A DNA stretch of 64,000 bases from the NCBI RefSeq assembly GCF_900176505.1, contig NZ_FWYB01000004.1, forward strand, positions 186,001-250,000, in the 5' to 3' direction. The notes under the pieces are model-generated. The model did not search any database. It was not told where the DNA came from and saw only the letters and a list, made by a program, of their open reading frames with translations. The position numbers and the translations under genes are program-made. Positions within the stretch are counted from its first letter, which is position 1. Each line of letters begins with the position of its first letter. Shown piece after piece: positions 35,382-45,803 of this stretch. Origin of the DNA: Pedobacter nyackensis (GTDB lineage Bacteria; Bacteroidota; Bacteroidia; Sphingobacteriales; Sphingobacteriaceae).

Positions 35382-38300
35382 ATGAACTTATCTGTAATTC
35401 AGGGATTTAAAGTCCTTTTCAGGCGCGTCTGCTGCGTATTTGCTGCGATACTCCTTTTTAATCAGGCTAATGCACAACAATTAGTCGAAGCGCATTACAA
35501 TATGGGACGGTCTGGCGAAATTTCGTATGCTACCTCTCCAGGCTCGCTTAAAGATATGAGCAATAAGGGACATGATTTAAAACGAGATGGAACGCCTGTG
35601 TTTTTTGCCGATGCTCCGGCAGATAAAAAATTAAATGGCGAAGGTGCTATTTTGTTTAAAGATCGTGGGATATATAGCATTGCTGATAATTTTGGCAAAG
35701 CCAATCAGCCCTTCGTATTGGAAGGTTGGTTTCAGACCAACAGTCGTCAAGGTTCAAAAGATGCAGGTCGTAGCAAAGGAATTGTTTTGGCCTATGGGGA
35801 TGATAAAAGCGGATATGTTTTATGGCAAAAGGACGATCAATGGGTTTTGATGATAGATGGGAAAGAAAGTCCTAAGCCTGTTGCAAAGGCCATTCCCGGA
35901 GAGTGGATCCATCTTGCCTTAATTAATGATGGTAAGGGCATTTCAACGCTTGCCAACGGTGTAAAAACTTTGAATGCTTTACCGGTAGCCAAATCGGTAG
36001 CTGCCAATTTCTCGATAGGGGCATTGGGTAAAAGTAATTATTTTAATGGATTGATTTACGAAGTAAGGCTTTCTTCTTTAAACAAGACCAAATTTGATGC
36101 AGTCAAACATTTGTTATTTAATGCCAAACAGGTAGCGCAAAAGCAAAAACAAGCAACAGATGAGCAACGCGCATTATTTGCCGCACTCGAAGCTAATAAA
36201 TCAATTGTTAAGGTAAAGACTTTTCCTGCTTCCGAAAATTCAAATGACTGGATGGTTAGTCCGGTTAAAACACCCGTACAATTATTGCTGCAAAAGGAGC
36301 CAGGTCAAATGTCGGCAAAACTGTTATTAACCAATGGCTTGCTGAGTCGTGAGTTTTTTATTGCCGAAAATTTAGCCTGTGTAGGTTTTAAAAATGAATA
36401 TACTGATGCCCAAATCCTGAGAGCGGTAAAGCCTGAAGCAAGAGTGATGATTGATAGTACCTGGTATAATATTGGCGGATTTAGCGGACAGCCGGAAAAA
36501 TCATACTTACTGGAAAGCTGGTATAGTAATTTAATAGCTGAACCATCGGCATTTCGTTTTGCAGGTATTGAGGTGATGCAACCTACAGCACGCTATCCAT
36601 GGCAGCAAAAGTATAATGCTGCGCACACGGATTGGCCGCCTAAAGGCTTACATGTTTTAATGCATTATAAAGCCCCTCTGAATAAGAATAACTGGAAAAG
36701 TACGGTACAGGTTACCGTTCATTATGAATTGTATGAAGGTATGCCTGTGATTGCAAAATGGATAACTGTCGACAACAATACCAATTCATCATTTGTAGTA
36801 CGTGAAGCAGAATGTGAAGTTTTAGCAGTAAATCAGGATCAGATAAAGCGTATACATGTGGAAAGTGACTTTTCTTTTGCCCTGGCTAATGCTGATCCTG
36901 AAGGATCAGCACTGATGCACTACAATGGAACTCCTCCGGCTTATCAAACGGGAAAGAGTACAACTACATGGAGAACAGACCGTGAATACAATACCTGGGC
37001 TTCTCACAACCAGGCTGAAGATAAATTTCTTGGATTTCCGCATCACAACTTGTTGGTGAGCAGGGTGCCAATGGGACCTTCTGAAACGTTGAAGCCAAAA
37101 GAAAAGTTTACTTCTTTTACCACCTTTGAATTATTGCATGATGATGATGACAGAGAGCGTCAGGCCTTGGCGCACCGTAAATTCTACAGAAAGCTGGCCC
37201 CACAGGTAACGGAGTCCTTAATTGCAGCTGGTATTACCTCGCACGATAAAAACAAGCTGAAGGGCTTTATTGATCAAATGGGCGAATTGGGGTTTGAAAG
37301 ATTGGATATTATGGCCTGGCCTGGTATTTCCCATGATAAACTGGATGCGGATTATGTTGGCTTATGGAAGGATATTTCATCTTATGGAAAAGGAAAAGGA
37401 ATTGTAATGGGAGGTTATGAATTACAAACTGCCTCTAGAGGTAGGGGAGCCCAATATGATTGTATTGATCCAAAAACTAATAAACCAGGTAGTTTATTCG
37501 GTCAAAGTGTTTGTATTGCAAGTGAATGGCAAGACAAATATTTTAACGACATGTGGAAGTTTTATGATCAAACAGGACTGATGACTTACAATATGGATGG
37601 CCCTTATCATGGCGATGTATGTGCTTCAACAACACATCCACATCATAGTAATTTATACGATTCTCAATGGCAGCAGTGGAAACAACAGGTAAAGGTACTG
37701 CATGAACTTCAACGTCGTAATATGTATGTGCCAATTCCGGATTGGTATTTTCTAAATGGCCAATCATCAACAGGTATGGGTTATCGTGAGGCGAGTGCGA
37801 ATTTAACTCCACAACAACAATTGCTATTGGGTCGTCAGTATATCTTTGATGGTACATGGCACAAAACGCCAACAATGGGCTGGTTAACTTTACAGCTGGT
37901 AGGATTTTATACCAATGATGCCAGGGTAGGTTTGGAGCCTTTAGCTGAAAACCTGGACAGGTATGAAGTTGGTCTGTTTCAGCATCTGGCTAGTGGCTGC
38001 CAGTTTACAGTAAGAGGTAACAGGCTTTATGATACTCCTGAAACTAAGGCAATGGTAACCAAATGGGTAAATTGGTTTAAAAAGCATCGTGAAATATTAA
38101 CTTCTGATATTATTCACGTTTCTCGTCCTAACGGCAGAGACCTGGATGCAATGTTACACGTGAATCCTCAAATTGATGAAAAGGGGATGTTTGTGGTATT
38201 TAATCCAACAGACAAAGCCATTACCAAGCAGGTGAAGGTACCACTTTACTATGCTGGATTAAAAGGCAAGGCAACAATTACAGATCAGGAAGGCAAAAGT

Positions 38301-38390
38301 AATGTGTTGAAACTAAATGATAAGCACGAAGCGCTGCTAACCGTAAATATACCAGCCGGAGGATTCGGTTGGTACCTGGTTAAAGAATAA
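35382..38390 (+). CDS. LamG-fused glycosidase-like protein, family unassigned
   Basis: Exported protein of 1002 residues with a signal peptide to about residue 31 (Ala-Asn-Ala-Gln). Residues about 33-245 form a LamG/concanavalin-like domain (PFVLEGWFQTN, GEWIHLALINDGKG, FNGLIYEVRLSSLN). From about 285 onward it is homologous to the whole 724-residue protein at 50229: a beta-sandwich (to about 600), a TIM-barrel-like part and a C-terminal sandwich. Shared motifs include Asp-Gly-Pro-Tyr near 739 followed by GDVCASTTHP, and Pro-Asp-Trp-Tyr-Phe-Leu near 786. Asp739 and Asp787 are candidate catalytic residues. The layout resembles clan GH-D alpha-galactosidases, but I cannot place it in a named GH family. 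It is likely periplasmic. Confidence 0.75.
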   Translation: MNLSVIQGFKVLFRRVCCVFAAILLFNQANAQQLVEAHYNMGRSGEISYATSPGSLKDMSNKGHDLKRDGTPVFFADAPADKKLNGEGAILFKDRGIYSIADNFGKANQPFVLEGWFQTNSRQGSKDAGRSKGIVLAYGDDKSGYVLWQKDDQWVLMIDGKESPKPVAKAIPGEWIHLALINDGKGISTLANGVKTLNALPVAKSVAANFSIGALGKSNYFNGLIYEVRLSSLNKTKFDAVKHLLFNAKQVAQKQKQATDEQRALFAALEANKSIVKVKTFPASENSNDWMVSPVKTPVQLLLQKEPGQMSAKLLLTNGLLSREFFIAENLACVGFKNEYTDAQILRAVKPEARVMIDSTWYNIGGFSGQPEKSYLLESWYSNLIAEPSAFRFAGIEVMQPTARYPWQQKYNAAHTDWPPKGLHVLMHYKAPLNKNNWKSTVQVTVHYELYEGMPVIAKWITVDNNTNSSFVVREAECEVLAVNQDQIKRIHVESDFSFALANADPEGSALMHYNGTPPAYQTGKSTTTWRTDREYNTWASHNQAEDKFLGFPHHNLLVSRVPMGPSETLKPKEKFTSFTTFELLHDDDDRERQALAHRKFYRKLAPQVTESLIAAGITSHDKNKLKGFIDQMGELGFERLDIMAWPGISHDKLDADYVGLWKDISSYGKGKGIVMGGYELQTASRGRGAQYDCIDPKTNKPGSLFGQSVCIASEWQDKYFNDMWKFYDQTGLMTYNMDGPYHGDVCASTTHPHHSNLYDSQWQQWKQQVKVLHELQRRNMYVPIPDWYFLNGQSSTGMGYREASANLTPQQQLLLGRQYIFDGTWHKTPTMGWLTLQLVGFYTNDARVGLEPLAENLDRYEVGLFQHLASGCQFTVRGNRLYDTPETKAMVTKWVNWFKKHREILTSDIIHVSRPNGRDLDAMLHVNPQIDEKGMFVVFNPTDKAITKQVKVPLYYAGLKGKATITDQEGKSNVLKLNDKHEALLTVNIPAGGFGWYLVKE

Positions 38391-38413
38391 TTAATACTCA
38401 AAACAACTACAAC

Positions 38414-38448
38414 AAAAACCCCCAGACTGATATAGAATGGGGGTTTTA
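38414..38448. terminator. Bidirectional terminator between convergent genes
   Basis: Arms AAAACCCCCA (38415-38424) and TGGGGGTTTT (38438-38447) pair perfectly over ten bases around a 13-base loop. A-rich sequence on the left and T-rich sequence on the right give a T-run in both directions. It lies between the stop codons of the converging LamG-glycosidase gene and the GH95 gene, where a shared terminator is expected. Confidence 0.9.
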
Positions 38449-38463
38449 CTTTTTCTGAAATAT

Positions 38464-40887
38464 TTACAAGCTACTGATAGCATAGGTTTTACCCGTCACC
38501 GTATCAAAGCTGATCAAATGATCAGAAATTTTCTTGTAAGGGACTGCCCTTCCGGCGCTGGTTAAAACTGCAGTGCCAATACCTGCGTAATTTAACATAC
38601 AGCTATTTCCTTGAAGAGATTTTAGCTTTGCAGTAAGAAGCTTTCCTTTTTCCCATTGCATGGAAACTTCAAAATTGCCACGTGCTTTTAAGCCGGTAAC
38701 ATTTCCTGTCGACCAGGCTTCCGGAAGCGCAGGTAAAAGTTCTATAACACGGTTCCCGATTTCACCGTCCTGACTTTGAAGGAGCATTTCTGCTACACCC
38801 GCGGTATAACCAAAGTTACCATCGATCTGGAATGGAGGGTGCTCATCAAACAGGTTATAGGCAATACTTTGTTTAAATAGCGCCATGATATGTTCATGTG
38901 CACTATTACCGTCCTTAAGGCGTGCAAAGAAATTAATGGTCCATGCCCTGCTCCAGCCTGTACCAGCACCGCCATTTTTTAACCGCTTGGCCAGTGTTTT
39001 TTTTGCACCTTCAAATAGTTCCGGCGTCTTAGCAGCCGTGATCTGATTGCCCGGATGAAGGGCAAATAAATGTGACACATGTCTGTGCCCGGGTTCTACT
39101 TCCTTATAATCTTCAATCCATTCCTGTATAGAGCCATCTTTTGCGAGCTGTGTTGGTGCCAATTGTTTCATGGTAGCCATTAGGGTATCCCTGAATTTTT
39201 CGTCCTTCTGAAGCACTTTACTTGCCGCCATTGTTCTGATAAATAAATCATTTATGATTTGCATGTCCATGGTCGGCGCATAGGTAAGCAAGGCTCGTTT
39301 TCCGGTAAGCGGATCTATGTAAGAGTTTTCTGGACTGTAGGAAGGTGAGGTAACCAGACGGTTCTTTTTGTCGCGGATAAGGATATCAAGGACAAACTGC
39401 GACGATTCTTTCATCATCGGGTAGGCGATATCTTTTAAGAAAGCTTTGTCGCCGTTAAATTCATAATGTTCAAATATGGGCTGAGTCATCCAGGGACCAC
39501 CCATTGGAAACAAACCATTCACTACGCCATCATGCACCGCTGTATGCCCAAAAGCGTCTGTAAGATGGTGTACAGTCCATCCACGGGCACCGTACATCTG
39601 TTTAGCTGTTACCTTTCCCGGAACTTTGAGCATTTGCATAAAATGGATTAAAGGCCGGGCAGTTTCTGTCATATTGGTTACCTCTGCCGGCCAATAATTC
39701 ATTTGCAGATTGATATTGGTATGAAAATCTGAATTCCAGGGAGCCTTAAGGTCTTTATTCCAAATGCCCTGAAGGTTTGCAGGGAGCACGCCTGGCGCAA
39801 GTGAACTGCCCATCAGCAAGTAACGGCCATACTGAAACAGGAGGGCTTCCAGTCCGGGATCAAAAACATTATTTTTCACCCGCTGTAAGCGCTCGTTGGT
39901 AGGCAAATGACTTTGTGTATCAGGTCCAAGACTGAGCTCAACACGGTCCATTATGCGCTGCTGCGCTGCAATATGTGCAGCTTTAAGTGCAGTGTAAGAT
40001 TTACCGGTTAGCGCCTTCAGTATGTTTTGGCTAATCAGATCTGGATCTTTAGTCAGATCTATATCCATTTTATCCGCATTGTAATTGGTGGCTGCGGTGA
40101 TAAGAATGGTAACCGCCTTTGCATTTTGTATCTTAAGCTTTCCCTGCCCCTCAATTAATTTTCCACCTTCAGTACTTACCTGCGCTATGGTTTCAAACTT
40201 CATTCCTGTACCGTCGATCTGTCCTTTAAGGATCAGTTGGTTTTTAATGCTGTGTACAACGGCATCTTTTTGTCTCGACATACCCAGGCTCAGGTTAATG
40301 GTTTGAGGACCTTTGGTTTCCAGGCGCATAACGATGGTGTTGGCGGGAGCCGAAGCAAACACTTCTCTGGTATAGCTCTGCCCGCCAATATGATACATCA
40401 CGCTATGGATGCCTGTGCTAAGGTTCAGTTCTCTTTTATAATTTGAAGCTTCAGCTGCATCATCAAAATCTAAGGTCAGGTTGCCCAGAGGTTGATAGGA
40501 TTGAACACTGCCTGGGTTTCCGTTAAGTGATTTATTGGCTAGTTTTAAAGCCTCATCAGTTTTCCCTTCAAAAATGAGCTTTCGGATTTCTGGAAGATTC
40601 TGTAAGGCTTCAGGGTTGTTGTTATTCATTTTCTTGCCCTGCCATACACTTTCCTCATTCAGTTGCAATTGTTCCTGCTTTACACCTCCAAAAACCATGG
40701 CGCCAAGCCTCCCGTTTCCTATCGGGAGGGCTTGGCGCCATTCGTCTGCAGCTTGTTTATACCATAACTTCAAATCTGGTTTGGAGCTGGTTTTACTTTG
40801 CTGCGCATTGGAAGGTAAGTTAGCGAAGCCTATTGCTGCAATTATAAATGTAGATACATAACCGAAGCGAATAGAGACAGATTTCAT
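38464..40887 (-). CDS. GH95 alpha-L-fucosidase or alpha-L-galactosidase
   Basis: Exported glycosidase of 807 residues with a signal peptide to about residue 29 (Ser-Asn-Ala-Gln). N-terminal GH95 sandwich: [20 protein letters not shown] at 40-59, then [11 protein letters not shown]. The (alpha/alpha)6 barrel carries the family signatures: the Asn pair N391/N393 in [10 protein letters not shown], Glu520 in a Ser-Pro-Glu motif, and Asp689 in IDGNFG. These match the polar residues I recall as catalytic in bifidobacterial AfcA. GH95 enzymes invert the linkage and remove alpha-1,2-fucose, or alpha-L-galactose in some members. The start codon overlaps the stop of the MFS gene by four bases, so it ends the cytochrome/ThuA/transporter operon. 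Confidence 0.92.
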   Translation of the reverse strand: MKSVSIRFGYVSTFIIAAIGFANLPSNAQQSKTSSKPDLKLWYKQAADEWRQALPIGNGRLGAMVFGGVKQEQLQLNEESVWQGKKMNNNNPEALQNLPEIRKLIFEGKTDEALKLANKSLNGNPGSVQSYQPLGNLTLDFDDAAEASNYKRELNLSTGIHSVMYHIGGQSYTREVFASAPANTIVMRLETKGPQTINLSLGMSRQKDAVVHSIKNQLILKGQIDGTGMKFETIAQVSTEGGKLIEGQGKLKIQNAKAVTILITAATNYNADKMDIDLTKDPDLISQNILKALTGKSYTALKAAHIAAQQRIMDRVELSLGPDTQSHLPTNERLQRVKNNVFDPGLEALLFQYGRYLLMGSSLAPGVLPANLQGIWNKDLKAPWNSDFHTNINLQMNYWPAEVTNMTETARPLIHFMQMLKVPGKVTAKQMYGARGWTVHHLTDAFGHTAVHDGVVNGLFPMGGPWMTQPIFEHYEFNGDKAFLKDIAYPMMKESSQFVLDILIRDKKNRLVTSPSYSPENSYIDPLTGKRALLTYAPTMDMQIINDLFIRTMAASKVLQKDEKFRDTLMATMKQLAPTQLAKDGSIQEWIEDYKEVEPGHRHVSHLFALHPGNQITAAKTPELFEGAKKTLAKRLKNGGAGTGWSRAWTINFFARLKDGNSAHEHIMALFKQSIAYNLFDEHPPFQIDGNFGYTAGVAEMLLQSQDGEIGNRVIELLPALPEAWSTGNVTGLKARGNFEVSMQWEKGKLLTAKLKSLQGNSCMLNYAGIGTAVLTSAGRAVPYKKISDHLISFDTVTGKTYAISSL

Positions 40888-42176
40888 ATGGTTACTGCTT
40901 CATCACTATAACTCAGCCTTTTGTTAGCTTTTCTTGAACGCATGTATACAACTAACCCTGCAAATGCCACAATTAAAACTAAAGGAATAACAAGGGTTGC
41001 CTGTAAAATCTCCGGACCTGCCAGGTTTTTGGCATTGGCTAAAGTCTGAGCAGCAGGAGTGCCTTCGGCTGCTTTTAAATAGGTGTCTAAGGATCCGTCA
41101 GATGGTAAATGTTTAACGATCAGATCGTCATAAAAACTGCCCATAAATATGGTGTAAACAGAAACGGCAAACATCCCTGCACCACCCATCAGGTTTATGC
41201 CTAATGCCCCTGACTGAGGGATATTTTCGGAGACAAAGCCAATCATTGTAGGCCAGAAATAGCAAACGCCTATACCGAAGATGATTGCAGCAAAGAAAAT
41301 GGAATTTCCCGTAAAGGTGCTGAGCATGTAAAGGCCTGTTGCCGCAAATATGGCAGATAGGAGTAATACACCCTGAGGAGCCAGACGTTTTACCACAGGC
41401 TCAGCAAATCCACGTCCGATGACCATGATACCTGTAGTAAGGGTGAGCAGTAAAATTGCATTATCCGTTACGTTTTTAAGCAGCAGTCCAATCCATTGAC
41501 CGGTAAATAACTCGGTAATGGCAGTGCCAAACATGCATATAAACATAAAAATAAATAACGGAGAGCACACAGCTTTATACATATCCGCACTGGAATACCC
41601 TGATGATACCCTTTCAGTTACCGGGAAATCCAATTTGGAAAACAGGTAGCCATAAATTAGAGTAGGAATGATCATCATCGCCACTTGTACCTTCCAGCCG
41701 AGGCCAAGATGAACAAATAGGGTAACCAGCAATGTACCAATTACAATACCGCCCGGGAACCATAAATGAAAATGATTTAAACGGGTTGTTTTGTTGTTTG
41801 GGTACAAGGTTGCAACCAAGGGATTACATGCTGCTTCTACTGTTCCATTGGCAATACCAATAAGCAGGGTAGAGAAAAACAGCGTCCAGTAACCTTGAGC
41901 AAAAATGGTGAGTACAATTCCGGCCAGGTGAAAAACGAAGGCCATAACCAGCAGACGTTTCATCCCAATGAGATCGACAACGAAGCCGCCCACAACAATA
42001 GCCAGGGGAAATCCCCAGAATGCGGTGGCAGTGATGGTGCCCAGTTGGGTAGCACTTAGTTGAAAATCGATCCCGAGCTGATTCATCATGCCCGCCCGGA
42101 TCCCGAAGGAAAGGGAGGTCACCAGTAAAGCCAGGCAGCTTGCCCAGAATAGTTTGTTGGTTTGAATGTTAAGCAT
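40884..42176 (-). CDS. MFS sugar transporter, FucP-like
   Basis: Inner-membrane protein of 430 residues with about 12 hydrophobic segments. N-terminal half: [33 protein letters not shown] (the loop 2-3 motif), and [10 protein letters not shown] at about 133-142, which resembles the fucose/galactose/glucose proton symporter (FHS) branch of the major facilitator superfamily. A long periplasmic loop at about 345-385 is rich in polar residues. The gene sits between the dehydrogenase-like lipoprotein and the GH95 gene and overlaps the latter by four bases. It probably imports a monosaccharide released by the periplasmic glycosidases, with fucose or galactose as guesses from context. Confidence 0.88.
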   Translation of the reverse strand: MLNIQTNKLFWASCLALLVTSLSFGIRAGMMNQLGIDFQLSATQLGTITATAFWGFPLAIVVGGFVVDLIGMKRLLVMAFVFHLAGIVLTIFAQGYWTLFFSTLLIGIANGTVEAACNPLVATLYPNNKTTRLNHFHLWFPGGIVIGTLLVTLFVHLGLGWKVQVAMMIIPTLIYGYLFSKLDFPVTERVSSGYSSADMYKAVCSPLFIFMFICMFGTAITELFTGQWIGLLLKNVTDNAILLLTLTTGIMVIGRGFAEPVVKRLAPQGVLLLSAIFAATGLYMLSTFTGNSIFFAAIIFGIGVCYFWPTMIGFVSENIPQSGALGINLMGGAGMFAVSVYTIFMGSFYDDLIVKHLPSDGSLDTYLKAAEGTPAAQTLANAKNLAGPEILQATLVIPLVLIVAFAGLVVYMRSRKANKRLSYSDEAVTI

Positions 42177-42209
42177 GTGTTTAGGTTTATATTTGGTTAT
42201 AAAATCGGA

Positions 42210-44432
42210 TTATTTTTTTGCGGTTTCCAATTCTGTTTTTGTCCAGGATTTATCCCTTCCGTTGGTTTCCTGTCTTACTTTCTTAACATCGGCTGGTTTT
42301 ACTACCGAAGCTTTATTACCAATGTCATTCCGGATAAAACTGATTACTGAAGCAATATAGTCATCATCATTTGCGCCAAGTGCCGGCATTACATCGGGGT
42401 AGGTTTTGCCATTTATAGGTCCCGATAATCCGTGAAGAAGAATTTTAATTAGTTTTTCCGGATCACCAGTAACGTTGGATGAATTGGCAAGGGCAGGGGC
42501 AACCATGTTCTTTCCTCCAATTGCTACACCCTTTCCGTCAGCACCATGGCAGGTTGCACACAACTGATTAAAGATCAGTGATCCCTTGTTAATCAGTTTT
42601 TGATCCGCTTCTTTTAAAAGCAGTGCATTCCTTTTCGACAAAGCTCTGGCATCCATAATGCTCTGGTATTTCTTTTGCGATGTTGTAATGACTTCATTGT
42701 CGGTGTTATTTGCCAACAATTCTTTAGTCAATATACCTGCTTTTTCTGAATTACTGAAACGTAAAGTTAAAGCAAGTTGAAAACGTACATCAGCACTTGG
42801 ATCATTGATCAATGGTTTCATGGCAGCAATCAATTGATCATCTCCATTTAGTACCCTTTCTTCACTGGCCCAAATGGTTGTTTTTCTGATTTCAGCGTCT
42901 TTATCCTTCAGCATGCTAAGGATCGTTTCGTTGTCTAATGCTTTTAAGCCATTTAATGTCCATAAAGCATGGATGCGGCCAAGCTGCGATGTGCTGCTGT
43001 TTAATACCATTGCTTTCAGTTCAGGAACAACTGACTTGTCGCCACGAATGACGATCAGCTTTTGTGCATTTTCGCGCCACCAACCATTGGCATGACTTAA
43101 ATACTGTACCAATTGGTTAGAGGACATATCCAGCATTTTTGGTGCTGTTTTGTCTGGTTTTATTCCATCGTATACCAGTCTGTAAATTCTTCCGCGTCCG
43201 ATGTTTTGATCCAGTTTTCTTTCTAAAATTTTCTTGCGCAGGAAGGATCCTTTTCTTGTCCATTCCCCTTCCTGGATGATACCCCGGTACATATCTAAAA
43301 TATATAAACAGCCATCGGGCCCCGTTGCCGTATTTACAGGTCTGAAGTTCATGTCAGTTGAAGCGAGAAATTCTTCCTTCTCAAATATATTTTTTAAAGT
43401 GATTTTCCCTTCGGTATTGGTCACCTTAGCCCTTCTGATCAGGCGTCCTACAGGTTCACAGATAAACAGGTCGCTCAATACATCTTCAGGTAATGAATTA
43501 CCTCTGAATACGGATTGTCCTGTAGATGCAGTAAAATGATTTAAAGTGCTGTCTGCTCTAAGTCTTCCTAATCCTCCTTGTACATCTGGAGTAGAGATAA
43601 TTGGCCATACAGCTTGAAAGTCTTCATTAAATTGATCTTTAAGATCAAGCCTTCCATACATTGGGTTTTGCTGAAAGGTGAGTGCGGGTACTTCACCACC
43701 TGCTGATGAATAGAATAAACGACCGTAATTGTCATTGGTTAACCCCCATTGTCCACCTGGACCTTCCGGAAGGTTTTCCGATTTGATCATTCCATCTTCG
43801 TAAGAATAGCGTTTGTTTTCTACGGTGACATACATTTTATTATCGAGATTCCAGATCAGTCCGCTTTTCTGGTGTTCCAGGTTACTGGTGTTAATGGCAT
43901 CGTTTTTATATACGAGTTTCTTTTCATCAGCTATACCATCACCGTTTGTGTCGCGATAGCTGTGGATATGATTGGAATTGGTTTCATTCACCAACAGACG
44001 GTCGTCCAGCGTCTGGATCATCCGGGGTAATACCAGGTTTTTTACAAATACAACAGATTTATCCATTTTTCCGTCACCATTCGTGTCTTCCAGTCTTTTG
44101 ATAGAGCAAATAGGTTTCATTTCACCGGTACCGTCTACATCCTGCATATAGGTATTCATTTCAGCAACGTACAATCTGCCATTGCCATCCCATACCATGG
44201 CTACGGGTTCATGGATCATAGGCTCGGCAGCAATCAATTCCAAACGATAGCCTTTTGGTACATGTATCGTTTTAAGACTTTCCTGTGGGGAGAGATAGGC
44301 TGGTGAAGGTGCTGTATTTACGATGATTTTGCCTTCAGCATCTCGTTTTATCACTTGTTGAGACACCTTGCAGGTGTAGGTAAGTAAGGACAGTCCAACT
44401 AAACCGGCTAGCCATTGTTTATTTCTTTTCAT
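42210..44432 (-). CDS. Beta-propeller dehydrogenase-like lipoprotein with C-terminal cytochrome c
   Basis: A 740-residue protein. The N-terminus has a lipobox-like Thr-Tyr-Thr-Cys at about residue 21. Residues about 50-430 form a beta-propeller resembling the putative membrane-bound dehydrogenase domain common in Planctomycetes and Bacteroidota (PKGYRLELIAAEPMIHEP, VAMVWDGNGRLYVAEM, Asp-Thr-Asn-Gly-Asp-Gly repeats that may bind calcium, PDGCLYILDMYRGI). Residues about 455-600 look like HEAT repeats (WWRENAQKLIVIRGD, HALWTLNGLKAL). A class I cytochrome c domain follows, with haem motif Cys-Ala-Thr-Cys-His at 625-629 and a probable Met ligand at about 682 (DVMPAL). It may oxidise a sugar or sugar derivative and pass electrons to the small cytochrome encoded at 45197. 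The substrate is unknown. Confidence 0.85.
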   Translation of the reverse strand: MKRNKQWLAGLVGLSLLTYTCKVSQQVIKRDAEGKIIVNTAPSPAYLSPQESLKTIHVPKGYRLELIAAEPMIHEPVAMVWDGNGRLYVAEMNTYMQDVDGTGEMKPICSIKRLEDTNGDGKMDKSVVFVKNLVLPRMIQTLDDRLLVNETNSNHIHSYRDTNGDGIADEKKLVYKNDAINTSNLEHQKSGLIWNLDNKMYVTVENKRYSYEDGMIKSENLPEGPGGQWGLTNDNYGRLFYSSAGGEVPALTFQQNPMYGRLDLKDQFNEDFQAVWPIISTPDVQGGLGRLRADSTLNHFTASTGQSVFRGNSLPEDVLSDLFICEPVGRLIRRAKVTNTEGKITLKNIFEKEEFLASTDMNFRPVNTATGPDGCLYILDMYRGIIQEGEWTRKGSFLRKKILERKLDQNIGRGRIYRLVYDGIKPDKTAPKMLDMSSNQLVQYLSHANGWWRENAQKLIVIRGDKSVVPELKAMVLNSSTSQLGRIHALWTLNGLKALDNETILSMLKDKDAEIRKTTIWASEERVLNGDDQLIAAMKPLINDPSADVRFQLALTLRFSNSEKAGILTKELLANNTDNEVITTSQKKYQSIMDARALSKRNALLLKEADQKLINKGSLIFNQLCATCHGADGKGVAIGGKNMVAPALANSSNVTGDPEKLIKILLHGLSGPINGKTYPDVMPALGANDDDYIASVISFIRNDIGNKASVVKPADVKKVRQETNGRDKSWTKTELETAKK

Positions 44433-44445
44433 TTTTTTGTTCGGT

Positions 44446-45189
44446 TTATTTTTTCAGACCCATTGCATATTTAATTCCACCCAGTAAGTGGTTCAGGAAC
44501 TGCGGTTCAGAAAAGGATTCTTCTGTATGACCAAGTGCGGTATAAAAGGACCTGCCTCCGTCATATGGGCGATACCATGCCATGGGGTGATTTCCCATTT
44601 TTCCTGATCCGGGATTATAGCTGTTTTCATCTATAGTCATCAGGATATTTAAGCCTTTAGCCACCCATTTGAAATTGTACCACTCATCTTTTCTTTTGTA
44701 TTTTTCTGGAAGGTGTTTGGTTGAAATGTGCTTCCTGTCGATTACATCCAATACCGCTACCTGCTGGCTGGGGTGGCTGAGAAAATAGGCACCTACAAGA
44801 TCACCATACCAGGGCCAGTCGTATTCGCAATCGGTTGCACTGTGAACTCCTACAAAGCCACCTCCGGTTCTGATATACTTTTCGAATGCATTTTGTTGGT
44901 CATTATTCAATACATCACCAGTGGTGTTTAAAAAGATTACTGCGTTATATTGTTTAAGATTTTCTTCAGTAAATTTTGCCGAATTTATAGTGCTGTCAAC
45001 ATCAAACTTATTTTCTTTGCCCAATTTCTGAATGGCAGCGATTCCCTGTTTGATAGAGTTGTGGTGAAAGCCTGCAGTTTTACAGAAAACCAGTACTTTT
45101 TTTTGCTTTGCATGTACCGTAAGGTTGATGGACACAAAGGCGACAATAATGAGCATGGTGAAGCTCATTTTTATATTCAATTTTTCCAT
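44446..45189 (-). CDS. ThuA-like domain protein (exported)
   Basis: Protein of 247 residues with a signal peptide (about 1-28, ending Val-His-Ala). The rest is one ThuA-like, glutamine-amidotransferase-fold domain: KVLVFCKTAGFHHNSIKQGI at about 31-50, YNAVIFLNTTGDVL, FEKYIRTGGGFVGVHSATD, and GNHPMAWYRPYDGGRSFYTA with LGHTEESF. ThuA proteins are linked to trehalose or sucrose utilisation and to 3-keto-sugar metabolism in some bacteria. In Bacteroidota they are often next to haem-containing dehydrogenase-like proteins, as here. It begins 7 bases after the cytochrome gene ends. A second in-frame ATG at 45168 would still leave a signal peptide. Confidence 0.9.
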   Translation of the reverse strand: MEKLNIKMSFTMLIIVAFVSINLTVHAKQKKVLVFCKTAGFHHNSIKQGIAAIQKLGKENKFDVDSTINSAKFTEENLKQYNAVIFLNTTGDVLNNDQQNAFEKYIRTGGGFVGVHSATDCEYDWPWYGDLVGAYFLSHPSQQVAVLDVIDRKHISTKHLPEKYKRKDEWYNFKWVAKGLNILMTIDENSYNPGSGKMGNHPMAWYRPYDGGRSFYTALGHTEESFSEPQFLNHLLGGIKYAMGLKK

Positions 45190-45196
45190 AAAGATT

Positions 45197-45595
45197 TTAA
45201 CGAATTGAAAGGATATACTTTGTCATTTTCCTTGCGTCGTTTAGAGATAAGGATGAATGTGGCGACATAGGTACCTGTCCCCATACCCCAGCACCACCTT
45301 TGATAATTTTGTTGGCTAATTGGTCATAATTCTCTGCAATAGCTGGATACTTTACTGCAACGTTCTTGTACGCAGGGCCTACTAGTTTGGTGTCTATTTT
45401 ATGACAAGCCAAACAGTCGGATTTTGCGATCAATGCTTTTCCCTCAGCAATTTCTGCGGGAGTGGCAGTTGTTTTGGCTGATGAAGTGGAGATTTTTACT
45501 CCTGTACTTGTTTTCTTTTTAGTGGTTTGGCTAAAACCGAGATTAGGGGCTAAGGCAAAAAATGCAATAACTGGAATAATTAGAATTCGTTTCAT
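45197..45595 (-). CDS. Small c-type cytochrome
   Basis: Exported 132-residue class I cytochrome c. Signal peptide to about residue 22 (Gly-Phe-Ser-Gln), then a Lys/Thr/Ser-rich linker (24-46) and the haem domain: Cys-Leu-Ala-Cys-His at 61-65, LVGPAYKNVAVKY at 71-83, and Met110 in QVPMSPH as the likely sixth ligand. It is the first gene of the five-gene minus-strand operon and would carry electrons for the cytochrome-bearing dehydrogenase-like protein two genes later. The leader just before the ATG is A/C-rich, with no Shine-Dalgarno sequence. Confidence 0.92.
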   Translation of the reverse strand: MKRILIIPVIAFFALAPNLGFSQTTKKKTSTGVKISTSSAKTTATPAEIAEGKALIAKSDCLACHKIDTKLVGPAYKNVAVKYPAIAENYDQLANKIIKGGAGVWGQVPMSPHSSLSLNDARKMTKYILSIR

Positions 45596-45628
45596 TGTGT
45601 TTAATGTGTTTGTGTGTTGTTTGTTCTA

Positions 45629-45746
45629 TCAAATAACACATTTTTTGCCCTAAAATACGAATGCTAATTTGACTAATATTGACGTTATTTTTGCTCTTTT
45701 TAGAAAGATTGAGCAAAAATAACATAGGTTTTGGTCAAAATAACAT
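45629..45746. promoter_or_regulatory. Divergent operator/promoter region with repeated half-sites
   Basis: Between the cytochrome operon and the GH110 operon there is a perfect 13-bp inverted repeat, GTTATTTTTGCTC (45684-45696) and GAGCAAAAATAAC (45711-45723), with a 14-base spacer. A further half-site, GTCAAAATAACAT (45734-45746), repeats GCAAAAATAACAT (45713-45725) with an exact offset of 21 bases, two helical turns. ATGCTAATTTGAC (45661-45673) is the exact reverse complement of GTCAAATTAGCAT found at 59777. A weaker copy, TCAAATAACA, is at 45629. Both arms of the inverted repeat contain TATTTTTG, which also fits the Bacteroidota -7 box TAnnTTTG on each strand. Confidence 0.6.
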
Positions 45747-45803
45747 CTATAAAGACGCTGTCAATTGCGGTTATTTGAATATTGTCATTCAACACACACA
45801 CAA

